The notes under the pieces are model-generated. The model had not been told where the DNA came from. It made no database searches and saw nothing but the letters and a program-made list of their open reading frames with translations. Below, in pieces: positions 10,381 through 20,412 of a stretch of DNA of 64,000 nucleotides. The stretch lies in contig JABSTR010001176.1 of assembly GCA_013339765.2 (NCBI GenBank), positions 1 through 64,000 on the forward strand, read 5' to 3'. Every line of letters begins with the position of its first letter. Positions within the stretch are counted from its first letter, which is position 1. The stretch is from Haemaphysalis longicornis (Eukaryota > Arthropoda > Arachnida > Ixodida > Ixodidae). The translations under genes and the position numbers were made by a program.

Positions 10381-12339
10381 ACGGAAATATTATTTTGAAA
10401 TGACAACACTTATATATAATAACATGGTGTTACTGAAGCACAAGGGACATATCATGGAGCCTAAAAGATAGCCTTAAAGGGACCCAGAAAAGCCTTCTGT
10501 AAAAGTTACAAAAGGCCTGTATTGTCACGTAGCCCCAATATAGCGATGCAATGCCGTTGGAATTATTGATCTACATTCAGTATTAGCTGCGCCAGAAGCA
10601 ACTAAATGCACCTCTCCCCACTTGCCGATCGACTCCTCCTCCCTCTCTGCCTCCTTCAAAGCAGCTAGCTACATTCCTGCGCCTAGGCTCGCGTCAATCA
10701 CTGCGGACCCGCCTTTGCCGCCTTTGCCTCGGGATCGCGCAGGAAGGAGGAAGAGCAGCCGGAAGCCAATGGCAGTGACGCCGCCGGCGGCCGATCTTGC
10801 CGGCGATTGGGCGAATCAGGGGGCGCCTTCGCCGTTGCGTCACCAGCGATCGCCGTTGCGTCAGCCGCGGTCGGCTCGCAGCGGCGTCGCGCTCATCGGC
10901 TGAGAAAGGCGATCTTCAAAAATTGTTTACAAATTATCTGTACAACGTATGGGGCTCACACTTGGCTCAAAAATCCCCCGTTATGTGTTCTACCACCTGA
11001 ATGCATTTGATTGCCACCTTCACAAAGCTTTTCGGGGTCCCTCTAAAACTATATATTGTCACTAGAAAACACAAAGACATTTTACGCCAGTTCGCCACGA
11101 GCCTATATATATTGCACATTATTTTCCTGACAGTGAAACGGACGGAACGCTGATGCAGTCGTCACCTAATCTAAGAATTTCCGCGGCTTCGATAATTTCT
11201 CGGGTAGTCTGCTCTCTGAGTCGGCCTATTACCTTGCAATCTTGAAACATCGGCCTGCAGCCCTCCGAAGGAAATGCGAGCCCAGATGGCCACTGGCAGT
11301 ATTAAATAGGGTGTTTCGGTGTTCGCGCAGCCTTTCATTAAGGCATCGGCCCTGTTTCGACCCACGTACCGCTTTTTGCATGGGTGAAGAGGAAGCGAAT
11401 ACACAACTCCTTTTTGACAAGGCACAAACTTTGCTTTATACTGCGTATTGCACATCTTCCCCTTTCAAAACTCACTGTTGACTTATCTGCAAAGTCGTGA
11501 GAGCTTGTCGGGGGCAGAACAAACCACTGTCCCTCCTGAATGCTTCACAATTTTTTTAACTGTGCGCGAGCCCATGCATGTACGGAGTTAGTGTTAACTT
11601 ATCTATCTTAATTCTGCATTCTCTTCCTTGGAACTCGAGTGAGCCGCACTTTCCTAGTTTCTTGAACAGCTCCAGGGAAATGGAGCACAAAAGATGCCTC
11701 TGGCGTCCCGCTTCCTCGAGGCGTTGTATTCTGCTTCGGAAGCTCTCGCGGGGTATGTATGGTTGCAGGATTTTCGAAGGGCATTGTTGTAGCAAGCCTT
11801 TATGACAGCTCTCTTTACAAGCTTAGAGTGAGCAGAATCAAACGGTAATGAAGGCTTGCTGCCCCTCGGCTGATATGTCCAACAGGTGTGCTCTGGGGAA
11901 CAAGAAAGCTTGATATCCAGGAACTTCAGGTGGTCTTGAACTGGTGCTTCACTTGTGACACGCAGCGGTGTCATGGACGATGTAAACAGGTCAAACACAT
12001 CGGCCAGTACCCTTTACAAAGCATCTTGTCTTGCCTCCAGAAGCGCATAGTGATCATCCACGTATCGAAATATTTTTGCGATATGCCCGTCTTGCATTTT
12101 CTGATGTAACACTGTGTCAATTTTTGCTAGATCTAAGTCACTGATAATCGGCGCAACGCAAGATCCGATGCACACCCCGGTTTTCTGGCCGTACACTTCA
12201 TCTTCAAAAGAAGCGTAAGTAGAGTTCAGGTACATGCTCAGTAGGTCAAGGAACCGTCACATACTTAAAGCAAAGTCATTTTGAAAACCCACTGCACCAT
12301 CATCATCTAGTGCCTCCTAAACACACGCAGTGACCATAT
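10381..12339 (-). mobile_element. Penelope-like element, copy 1 (decayed)
   Basis: A Penelope-like retroelement (RT plus GIY-YIG endonuclease) read on the minus strand, with a shared 3' UTR reaching about 10381. In order it has an RT palm fragment (12235 to 12014) with 'GVCIGS' and the catalytic FRYVDD, an RT tail (11998 to 11654) with 'LKFLDI' and 'SAHSKLVKRA', and a GIY-YIG remnant (11455 to 11171). In that remnant the Y-V-G-Q-T-G core is frameshifted. Several frameshifts separate the pieces. A 565-bp MITE sits in its 3' UTR. The 5' end is lost, and it abuts the Ty3 LTR at 12340. A homologous copy on the opposite strand lies on the far side of that Ty3 element. Confidence 0.85.
10478..11042. 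mobile_element. TTAA-target MITE nested in PLE copy 1
   Basis: The termini are inverted repeats: left AGGGACCCAGAAAAGC, right (reverse complement) AGGGACCCCGAAAAGC. They are flanked by TTAA (10474-10477) and CTAA (11043-11046). PLE copy 2 holds the uninterrupted site with a single TTAA at 20139-20142, confirming insertion into TTAA with one duplicate later mutated. The body is 565 bp and GC-rich in the middle, with no transposase. A TTAA target suggests mobilisation by a piggyBac-type enzyme. Confidence 0.85.
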
Positions 12340-12744
12340 TGTCGCGAAGCCAGGGACGACGCAGTTGTCTTGCAGGAGAAACAAGTTTATTGTAGAGAAC
12401 TTGTGCTCCCCTAACTCAAAAGTATACTAAGGCGGCGAAGCAGCGGTCAACAAAGTGACTTGCGCAGGCGAGTGCCGTCGAACCGAATGCCGCGGCGTCT
12501 GCTCTGCATGCGTTTATCTTTCGGTGCGAGGGTTTCTAGAAACGTCGATTCACATCCAGAACATTGTAGATCACAGAAGAATATTCTGGGCTAGCGAAGT
12601 TAGGGCGAAACAGTCTGCTTATCTGAATGTGATAGCCCGTGCGGCATAAAAATAAAGAATGCAAGACGTGCTTTGTTTGGAACGCAAATAACACTGCCGG
12701 GCGTGGCCCGGCAGTAAAAACAAACCCATACATGGTTCGCGGCA
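12340..12744 (-). repeat. Element A 3' LTR
   Basis: Direct repeat of 18381-18788. On the minus strand it carries an AATAAA signal (complement at about 12390-12395) near the end. It is preceded by the polypurine tract. Confidence 0.92.
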
Positions 12745-12745
12745 T

Positions 12746-12760
12746 TACCCCCCCTCTAAG
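12746..12760 (-). other. Element A polypurine tract
   Basis: The plus strand reads TACCCCCCCTCTAAG, giving CTTAGAGGGGGGGTA on the element strand, immediately inside the 3' LTR. This is the expected priming site for plus-strand DNA synthesis. Confidence 0.8.
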
Positions 12761-12877
12761 AGTGCATCGGCCCGATGCTAAAATAAGAGACAGTCCGAAC
12801 AAACAACAAAAAAAGTCCGCCATCTTGCGAAGTAAGGTTTCAAGCGACACCACGGGGATGACTTCGGGCCGCGTGCG

Positions 12878-14048
12878 TCAGCGTGATGTTCCGGAATCAC
12901 CATCGGGGATCACCTCGTAAGTTAGTTGGCCGACACGTCGTAGAATCTGGTAGGGTCCGAAATACCGTCGTAGAAGCTTCTCACTGAGTCCGCGTCGTCG
13001 GATGGGAGTCCAAACCCAAATACGGTCCCCTGGGTGGTACTCGACGTCTCGGCGTAGGAGGTTGTAGCGCCCGGCATCCACCAGCTGCTGGTCTGTTGTA
13101 CGAACTCGAGCGAGCTGGCGGGCCTCCTCGGCACGCTGAAGGTATCCTTGGACGTCGGGACTATGTCGTCGTCTTCTACATGCGGAAGCATGGCGTCAAG
13201 CAGCGTAGTCGGCAGTCTTCCGTAGACAAGCTCGAACGGCGTCATTTGCGTAGTTTCATGTTTAACCGTGTTGTACGCAAACGTGACATACGGGAGCACT
13301 TCCTCCCAAGTCTTATGTTCAACGTCAACGTACATTGACAGCATATCCGCGATCGTCTTGTTCAGACGTTCCGTTAGTCCGTTTGTTTTGGGGATGGTAC
13401 TGCCGTCGTTCTTCGGTGACCCGTGTTGCTGTAGCGTAACATTCATTGCATAAGCTCCGCAGTGAAGGCCGTTCCGCGGTCCGTGATTACGACTTCAGGG
13501 GCTCGAAGTCGCAGCACAACTCGGTTTATGAAGAACTTCGGGACTTCTTGTGCCGTCCCCCTCGGAAGGACGGTGGTCTCTGCGTAGCTCGTCATGTACT
13601 CTGTCGCTACAACAATCTAGTTGTTATGTGATTGTGACGTAGGGAACGGTCCCAGAAGGTCCATTCTAATCTATTGACAGGGCGTCGACGGGACGGCGAT
13701 CGGTTGCAGAAAGCCGGCGGGTTTTGTCGGCCGTGTTTTTTGACGCTGGCAGTCACGGCAGCTTCGGACGTAGTGGGTTACGTCGGATGCAAGGCGGGGC
13801 CAGTAGTACTTCATCTTGATTTTCCCGATTGTGCGAGCTATGCCGAGATGTCCGGACGATGGGTCGTCGTGGCACGCTTCCAAAATTTCGTCACGAAGAT
13901 CTGCCGGGATGACCAGAAGGGAATTCGCTCTCGTTCCGGGGCTGAAATTCTTCACAGAGTTTTTCAGGCTAAATGCAGGTAAGTTGCATTTAAAGGCCCT
14001 GGGCACGGTGACGTTGCATCCTTCCAGGTAGTCGGTCATGACGCGCAA
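12878..14048 (-). pseudogene. Element A integrase (broken)
   Basis: Integrase of element A in several frames. 14048-13671 holds the HHCC zinc-binding domain ('SGHLGIARTIGKIK', 'YYWPRL', 'CRDCQRQKT'). 13670-13447 is too damaged to give a clean DD part. 13446-12922 holds the end of the core, with the catalytic Glu in 'TNGLTERLNKT' and the typical 'TPFELVYGR'. 13081-12878 holds the C-terminal DNA-binding tail ('YHPGDRIWVWTP', 'LLRRYFGPYQILR'). At least two frameshifts separate them, so no functional integrase can be made. Confidence 0.85.
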
Positions 14049-14049
14049 C

Positions 14050-14404
14050 TCGGGGTCGGCACGCTGTTAGGCGGCTAGATCGCTCCCAGTCACGACTCCG
14101 AAAAACGCGCTGTCTTCATGGGAGTCTTGTGGTGGTGGGTCGACGGGGGAGCGGGACAGACAGTCGGCATGGGAGTGTTTCCTCCCTGATTTATAGACTA
14201 CTGTAACGTCGAATTCTTACAGGCGCAAGCTCCACCTACCAAGACGACCAGAGGGGTGCTTCAAATTTGCGAGCCAACGCAGCGCATGGTGGTCTGTATC
14301 AACCTTGAAGAGTCTTCCATACACGTATATGGGCGAAATTTCGAAATGGCCCATATAATAGCCATGCACTCTTTCCCATAGGCAGAGTAGTTTTTCTCCT
14401 CCTT
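14050..14404 (-). pseudogene. Element A RNase H second half (decayed)
   Basis: Lies between the RNase H start and the integrase zinc-binding domain, with several stops. Short Ty3-like segments, such as a 'SPIYVYGRLFKVDTDHHAL'-type stretch, are recognisable in broken frames. It is inferred mainly from position. Confidence 0.5.
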
Positions 14405-15493
14405 CTACAGACCACGGCTGGCATAGGCGATTACCTTTTCACACCCGCTTTGCTTTTGTACAAGGACGGCACCCAAGCCTATATCACTGGCGTCCGTGTG
14501 CATTTCCGTTTCGGCGTTTTCGTCGAAATGCGTGAGCACAGGCGGGCTTTGCACGCATTTTTGCAGCTCGCAGAATGCTGTTTCTTGGGCATTTTCCCAG
14601 CTGAAAGGGGTGCTATCTTTAGTCAAGCGGGTGAGTGGCTCTCCAATGCGGGCGAAATTTGCGACGAAGCGCCTGTAGTATGCGCATAGTCCGAGAAATC
14701 TCCGCACGCGCTTCTTATCTTGGGTCTTGGGAAGATCGCTATGTGGGGAAGTTTTCGCCGGGTCAGGCCGGACTCCCGCGGCGTTGACAATATGGCCCAA
14801 AAACTTGAGTTCCTCATACGCAAAGCGGCACTTTTCAGGCTTGAGCGTTAGCCCCGACGTACGGATGGCCTCGAGTACAGACTGCCACCTTGCAAGGTGT
14901 TCGTCGAAAGTCCGGGAGACTACCACAGCATCGTCGAGGTATACGAGGCAGGTGTGCCACCTCAGTCCAGCTAGCACCGTGTCCATGACTCGTTGAAACG
15001 TTGCTGGCGCCGTGCACTACCCGAACGGCATCACCTTGAACTCGTATAGGCCGTCTGGGGTTAGAAATGCAGTCTTCTCTCGGTCTCTCTCGTCCGCTTC
15101 AATTTGCCAGTAGCCGGTCTTCAGGTCCATCGATGAGAAGTACTTCGCGTGGCAGAGGTGGTCGATGGCGTCGTCGATTCGGGGGAGGGGGTACGCGTCC
15201 TTTATGGTGATTTTGTTCAGTCGCCTGTCATCAACGCAAAACCTTAATGTGCCATCTTTTTTCTTCACGAGTACGACCGTGGCAGCCCAGGGGCTTTTCG
15301 ACGGCTGTATAATATCGTCGCTGAGCATGTCGTCCATTTCAGTACGGATGGCTACCCGCTGTTGTGATGAGACGCGGTAAGGTGACTGTAGGGTAGGTCG
15401 GGCTCCATCTTCGGTTATTATTCGGTGCTTCGCCAGAGGTGTCTGACGTAGTTTTGAGTTCGACAAAAAAAACTCTCTGGAGCCTTGCAGCAA
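14405..15493 (-). pseudogene. Element A reverse transcriptase and RNase H start (broken)
   Basis: The RT fingers and palm occupy 15493-15017: 'SPWAATVVLVKKKDGTLRFC', then 'YPLPRIDD', 'FSSMDLKTGYWQI' and 'MPFG'. The frame ends at the spot where 'MPFG' should continue to 'NAPATFQR', and resumes in another phase at 14986. There the YLDD catalytic motif is intact (14930-14941), followed by 'FLGHIV', 'RRFLGLCAYYRRF' and the RNase H start 'HTDASDIGLGAVL'. The catalytic aspartates visible (MDLKTGY, YLDD) are preserved but split between frames. A stop-containing linker to the protease precedes 15493. Confidence 0.9.
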
Positions 15494-15667
15494 ATCCTAT
15501 AATTGCATCCGTTCTTTTTGCGGTAACGCCGGACTCACGTCGAAGGGACTCGGAAGCTTGAAGGTCTCTACGTGTGCGCGTTCAAAGTCGGCAACCGCGA
15601 TCACTTCTCTTGCTTCTTGCGTTTCTTCGAGGTACTTAATTGCAGAGCCCCTGCCTAAATGCTGGTA

Positions 15668-16408
15668 TTACTCGCTGAAACTAGTGACCAAAACCCGGGG
15701 TTGGCGTTGCGTAAAGCGCGCAATGCCTCTTGCAACGGAGACACCGCGGTCGAGGAGCAACCTTTGGTCCCTCTCCACGATAGCGTCGACGTCAGGAACA
15801 GCATTTTTACACAAGACGGTGATCATCAAGCTTGCGCGGGGTGGCAGTGTGACATGATCATCGGCGATCGTTAAAGCAGCACGGTGTTCGGGGTTCGGAT
15901 GCGGCGTCATGGAGTGATCGGAGGAAAAAGTTATGTACTTGGTCTGTAGATCAATTATTGCACCGTTGTCCGTCAAAAAGGTCATTACGAGAATTACGTC
16001 GCGGGAGCAATTAGGCAGAACGACGAACGCCGCACGGTACGTTGTGCCGTCTATGGTGACGCGCGATGTGCACGTTCCACTTGGCGTCACGAGGTGGCCT
16101 CCTGCTGTGCGTATGTGCGGACCGTCCCATCTGATCAAAACTTTCTTCAGCTTAGACGCAAATCAGCCGCTCATTACCGAGTAGTCGGCTCCCGTGTCGA
16201 TGGCGACTACGTCAAAGCAGTCGATGGACAACTGGACGTCGGACGCCGCTTTCCTCGAGTTTCGGGTGCGTCGGGGCGTTTTATCTCGGCTTGTGCGTGT
16301 TGACTGTCGGGCACTATGCGTCGTCATTGTCGTTTTCTTCTCAGCGGCAGGCTCTGTCATTGCGGGTACGCGTCGCGTCGTGTCGTTGTCGTCGTGTTCG
16401 GGAGTCAC
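15668..16408 (-). pseudogene. Element A protease and linker (broken)
   Basis: Two minus-strand frames. The first (16408-16163) carries the retropepsin active site DTGA (16190-16198) in 'FDVVAIDTGADYSVMSG'. The second (16138-15668) carries the rest of the protease fold ('FVVLPNCSRDVILVMTFL', a degenerate I-L-G-M-D-F-L) and the linker towards the RT. A frameshift near 16140-16160 separates them. The catalytic Asp is present. The upstream low-complexity Pro/Glu segment meets the captured galactosyltransferase piece near 16600. Confidence 0.8.
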
Positions 16409-16596
16409 GTCCGAGTTAGATCGGGTCGTCGGGCTGTGGGTACGGTGTTCGGTCTTGGGATTAAGGGGTCTGTATCATTTCCATGCAGGAAGGTTATCAC
16501 GGTCAAAACCGGCTCTATTTCAGCCGGTTTTGCAGCTCTACAGCTGTCCACTATTTCAGCCGGCTCTGTTTCAGCCGGCTCTTCAGCTGTCCACTC

Positions 16597-17206
16597 AGTC
16601 CTCGGCACATGTACATCGCCATCGACAAGTTCAACTACAAACTGCCGTACCAGATGCTGGTAGGCGGTGTGTTCGCCATCAAGAGGGAGCGTTTCCTCCG
16701 TGTGAACGGCTTCTCCAACCTCTACAGGGGCTGGGGAAGCCAAGACGAGGACATGGCCTACAGGATCAAGCACAAAAACCTAAAGATCATTCGCCCACCA
16801 GCATCTGTCGCCCTGTACACCATGATCAAGCATAACCAGCGCCCAGAGTCGCCGAACAACATAAGGATGGCGCTCGTGCAGATGGCGTGGTACCGCATGA
16901 ACCGGGACGGACTCAGCACCGCCAAGTACAGGCTCGTGAGGAAGCAGGTGCTGCCCCTGTACACTCACCTGCTCGTGGACATCGGCCACAACCACAAGTG
17001 GCACTTCTTTGAATCACAGAAGCTTATCATCAACCTATGACCGCCGGGCCGGCCTGGCTGTCCGGCCATCCGGCACCGCGCGCTGTAGTGGGGGCCCCCA
17101 AGGCTCTCCGCTCACCATTACGCTCGTGCCATCGCAGCTTTGCGCGCTCACCGCTGCTTACGCTCCCCCGGTGGGCAGTGAAGAGGCAGTGAAGACCAGT
17201 GAAGGG
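16597..17206 (+). CDS. Beta-1,4-galactosyltransferase C-terminal fragment captured inside Ty3 element A
   Basis: An uninterrupted frame, about 144 codons from P-R-H at 16600 to TGA at 17038-17040 (first ATG 16609), encodes the C-terminal half of a family GT7 beta-1,4-galactosyltransferase. Landmarks in order are 'PRHMYIAIDKF', 'LPYQMLVGGVFAI', 'VNGFSNLYRGWGSQDED' (family N-G-F-x-N-x-Y-W-G-W-G-G-E-D-D-D), 'TMIKH' (the Met and His metal-ligand motif, family M-I-R-H), 'RDGLSTAKY' and 'PLYTHLLVDIG'. The D-x-D motif, which would lie just upstream of P-R-H, is missing, so the piece cannot be a full enzyme. The GEDDD Glu is Gln here. About 165 bp of GC-rich sequence after the stop (17041-17206) looks like captured 3' UTR. 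No intron or poly(A) run is present. Upstream codons in this frame (16483-16596) are element low-complexity sequence read antisense. It lies opposite in sense to gag/pol. Confidence 0.88.
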
Positions 17207-18121
17207 TCGGGGTCGTGGTGCGTCGACGGAGAAGCCTCGGAAACCGAGCCTCTTGTAGGGGCAGCGATGGTAGATGGGGTAAGCCTCTCCGCAGTGGTAG
17301 AACAGCGGACGATTATCGGGCGTTTGCCACACCTCGGTCTTAATTGGGGCGGGGGTTTGCACCGCAGGTGGTCGGGCCGGCGACAGGGGGCGACTGTACG
17401 GAGCCTCGTGACGGTAGGGCGCAGGTTGGCGAGGCTCGCAAACAGCAGCCGCGTAGGCCATGACTTGCGGATCGCGGGGTGCTTCTGACGTCGTTGAGGT
17501 ACCCAGCGCTTGCTGCATTTCTTCCCTAATCACATCGGTAAGGGAAGCGACTTGCGGCTGCGGCGACGTGGGGAGTAGTTTCCTTAGCTCCTCCCTCACT
17601 ATGGCGCGGATAGTCTCACGTAGGCTGTCTGCCGGAATCCGTATGCTGTCGACGTAGTTCGCATTGGCCGTGCGAACAAAGTTGCGGTCGCAGTGATTAG
17701 TACGCATTTAAAGAGCCTTCTCAATTGTGCTGGCTTCGGTCACAAATTCGGCGACAGTTTTGGGCAAAGTCCAGCAAAGAATTCCTGCTTCACACCGCGC
17801 ATTAAGAAGCGTAACTTTTTTTCTTTCCGCCATGGAGGGGTCAGCACGCCTGAAGAGCCGCTTCATCTCTTCGATGAACACAACAACACTTTCGTTAGGG
17901 TGTTGTGTTCGCGTCTGCAGCAAGACTTCGGCCCGCTCTTTTCGCACAACCGTGGTGAACGTCGTTAAAAATTGCGTTCGATAATTGTTCCAAGACTCAA
18001 GCGAGCTCTCATGGTTTTCGAAACAGATCCTTGCTGAGTCCTCAAGGTAGAAGAACACTTGCCTCAGTGTCTCCGCGTCGTCCCATCGATTGAACAGCCT
18101 GACCCGTTCGACTGGCTCCAA
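17030..18121 (-). pseudogene. Element A gag (capsid and degenerate nucleocapsid)
   Basis: One continuous minus-strand frame with a single TAA at 17708-17710. The upstream part (18121-17711) is the retrotransposon gag capsid region ('ARICFENHESSLESWNNYRTQF', family W-x-x-F..F; then 'RTQHPNESVVVFIEEM'). After the stop, 17707 to about 17209 contains a Pro-rich linker and the zinc knuckle region. Two of its four ligands are lost (C-x2-C-x4-H-x4-C reads F, C, P, C at codons 136, 139, 144, 149 after 17707). Beyond 'DAPRPRP' (about 17209) the frame runs into antisense galactosyltransferase 3' UTR and coding sequence. Gag N-terminal sequence upstream of 18121 is frameshifted. Confidence 0.85.
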
Positions 18122-18362
18122 CCAGTCTTCGGGGTCCTCGAAGGTGACCCATGGAATGATGGGGGCTCCCTGGTTGCTGAAGAACGAGGGCAGGACTGGG
18201 AGCGATGGTCATGGTGCCTGCGTTGGTCATAGTGGTTTTCACGACGTCTTCTTTTTTCACTTTATCAGGAAGCAGTCCAAACTCTGGCGTGAGACCTTGG
18301 TGTCGGCGCTGGACACGAGTCGGGCTTGCTTCTCGGCTGGACGAGGGCTTAGGGTGCATTTA

Positions 18363-18380
18363 CCCAGAACCTCCACCAGA
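18363..18380 (-). other. Element A primer-binding site
   Basis: On the element strand, TCTGGTGGAGGTTCTGGG directly follows the 5' LTR end ...CGTGACA. The TGG start suits pairing with a tRNA CCA end. The tRNA species was not determined. A near-identical site type is seen in the small element ending at 21902. Confidence 0.7.
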
Positions 18381-18788
18381 TGTCACGAAGGCAAGAACGA
18401 CGCAGTTGTCTTGCAGGAGAAACAAGTTTATTGGAGCGAACTTGTGCTCCCCTAACAACTCAAAAGTTTACAGAGGCGGCGAAGCAGTGGTCAACAAAGT
18501 GACTTGCGCAGGCGAGTGTCGTCGAACCGAATGCCGCGGCGTCCTGCTCTGCAGGCTTTTATCTTTCAGTGCGAGTGTTTCTAGAACCGTCGATTCACAT
18601 CCAGAACATTGTAGATCACAGAAGATTATTCTGGGATAGCGACTTTAGGGCGAAACAGTCTGCTTATCTGAATATGATAGCCCGTGCGGCATAAAAATAA
18701 AGAATACAAGACGCGCTTTGCTTGGAACGCAGATAACACAGCCGGGCGTGCCCGGCAGTAAAAACCAACCCATAGATGGTTCGCGGCA
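18381..18788 (-). repeat. Element A 5' LTR
   Basis: Matches 12340-12744. On the element strand it has a TATA-like GATAAAAGCC (complement near 18551-18560) and AATAAA (complement at about 18429-18434), giving a plausible promoter and poly(A) signal. Confidence 0.92.
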
Positions 18789-18792
18789 ATAT

Positions 18793-19129
18793 TATGTAGC
18801 AAAGAGTATTACAAGTCCTCTACATCGAACGAGACAGCAAGCCTCGGGAACTGTTCTGTTTCAAAAATTCAGTAAAGTAACCCTAATTCTTTACAAGAAA
18901 ATGGTGCAACACAAAAAGCTGTTTTCGGCCTTTATCAGAAACATGGCTACCTTCTTTTGCAATGTACCACATTCTGACACCATAACACGTAGTGGGCAAT
19001 CAATCTTGTGAGTTTTGGCACTAAAGAATATTTGCAGCCATAGGGACACATTACCGTCGAGGCTTTTCTGAGATGCTCCAGGTAGAATTCTTTGCAGAAC
19101 CTTTTTGCATGCTTTTTGACTTGTTTGAG
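18793..19129 (+). other. Unassigned flank between Ty3 element A and PLE copy 2
   Basis: AT-rich, no recognisable protein. It may be degraded PLE sequence upstream of copy 2, but no motif supports that. Confidence 0.3.
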
Positions 19130-20228
19130 CGAAACATTGTTTTCGGAAACATTATCAAGGAGTCACTGGATGAGTATGGTGCCGATGTGTTTGACCTGTT
19201 TACATCGTGCATAACACCGCTGTGTGTCACAAGTGAAGCACCATTTCAAGGCCAACTGAAGTTCCTGGACATCAAGATTTCTTGTTCCCCAGAGCACACC
19301 TATTGGACATATGAGCTGAGGGGCAGCAATCCTTCTTTTACCGTTTGATACTGCTCACTTTAGGCTGGTAAAGAGAGCTGTCATTAAGGCTTGCTACAAC
19401 AATGCCTTTCGTAAACCTTGCCACCATACAGCCCACGAGAGCTTCCGAAGCCGAACACAACCCCTCGAGGAAGCGGGATGCCCGAGGCATCTTTTGTCCT
19501 TCCTTTCCCTGGGGCTGTTCAAGGAACTAGGAAAGTGCGGCTCACTCGAACTCCAAGGAAGAGATTCCAGAATTAAGAAAGATTAGTTAACAATAATTCC
19601 GCACATGCTTGGTTACTCGCACATGCTAGAGAAAATCCCGCAGGAGTCAGGAGTGACAGTGTGTTTTTCTGCCCCCGACAAGGTTTCACGACTTTGCAGA
19701 AAAATCAACAATGAGGCTTCCCATGGGAAGAGGTGCGATACGCAGCACAGAGCAAAGTTTGTACCTTGTCAAAAAGGATTTGTGTATTCGCTTCCGCTCC
19801 ACCCATGCAAAAAGCGGTACGTGGGTCAAACAGGCCGATGCCTTAATGAAAGGCTGCGCGAACACCGAAACACCCTATTTAATACTGCCAGTGGCCATCT
19901 GGGCTCGCATTGCCTCCTGTGTGGCTGCAGGCCGGTGTTTCAAGATTGCAAGGTAATAGGCCGACTCAGAGAGCAGACTACCCGAGAAAATATCGAAGCC
20001 GCGGAAATTCTTAGATTAGGTGACGACTGCATCAGCGTTCCGTCCGTTTCACTGTCAGCAAAATAAGTGCAATATCTATCGGCTCGTGGCGAACTGGCGT
20101 AAACTGGCTTTGTGTTTTCTAGTGATAATGTATAGTATTAAGGCTATCTGTTAGGCTCCATATAATGTCCCTTGTGCTTCGCTAGCACCATGTATTGTAT
20201 ATAAGTGTGGTCGTTTCAAAATGAAATT
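19130..20228 (+). mobile_element. Penelope-like element, copy 2 (5'-truncated)
   Basis: The plus-strand counterpart of 10381-12339, truncated after the RT palm. The RT tail at about 19130-19500 ('LKFLDIKISC' and a decayed 'SAHSK..KRA') is followed, after frameshifts, by a frame at 19605-20066 containing a well-preserved GIY-YIG endonuclease. That has 'GFVYSLPLHPCKKRYVGQTG', then 'LNERLREHRNTL', a C-x-C-containing linker ('HCLLCGC') and a Glu in the family position near 'REN'. The TAA at 20064-20066 is followed by a ~160-bp 3' UTR shared with copy 1, including the empty TTAA site (20139-20142). GIY-YIG nucleases nick target DNA for PLE insertion. No FRYVDD motif is present here. Confidence 0.85.
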
Positions 20229-20409
20229 TCATCGTTGCTGCTGCTGTTTATTATTTCAAGTCTGTCCAGTGTTTTCGATTTTTCAATGGTATCGTTTATT
20301 ACGGGAAGAGGGTATTGTTGGCGGGTTAAATCATTGCGTAGTTGGTCGAGTTGGCGGCAAAGTCTTGAGGGTTGGAACATACTCTTTTGAATCGGATGGA
20401 CATATTCTG

Positions 20410-20412
<3 letters not shown>

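Larger units (their letters stand above)
12340..18788 (-). mobile_element. Ty3/gypsy LTR retrotransposon A (complete layout, decayed)
   Basis: A 6.4-kb element on the minus strand bounded by LTRs at 12340-12744 and 18381-18788 (about 30 differences by eye). Each LTR starts TGTC and ends CGGCA, and ATAT flanks both sides (12336-12339, 18789-18792) as a 4-bp target duplication. Next to the right LTR is a primer-binding-like TGGTGGAGGTTCTGGG, and next to the left LTR is a polypurine tract. Coding order is gag, protease, RT, RNase H, integrase (zinc-binding then core) and a C-terminal tail, the Ty3/gypsy order. Frameshifts and stops break all of pol. A host galactosyltransferase fragment lies antisense between gag and protease. 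The element sits between two oppositely oriented PLE copies. Confidence 0.92.

Noticed and set aside
16483..16608. Upstream extension of the galactosyltransferase frame as a signal or stem region
   Set aside because: The codons are the antisense of element A low-complexity sequence ('TTTCAGCCGGCTC' repeats), with no hydrophobic anchor.
12336..18792. A longer target duplication for element A
   Set aside because: Only ATAT matches on both sides; the bases beyond it differ.
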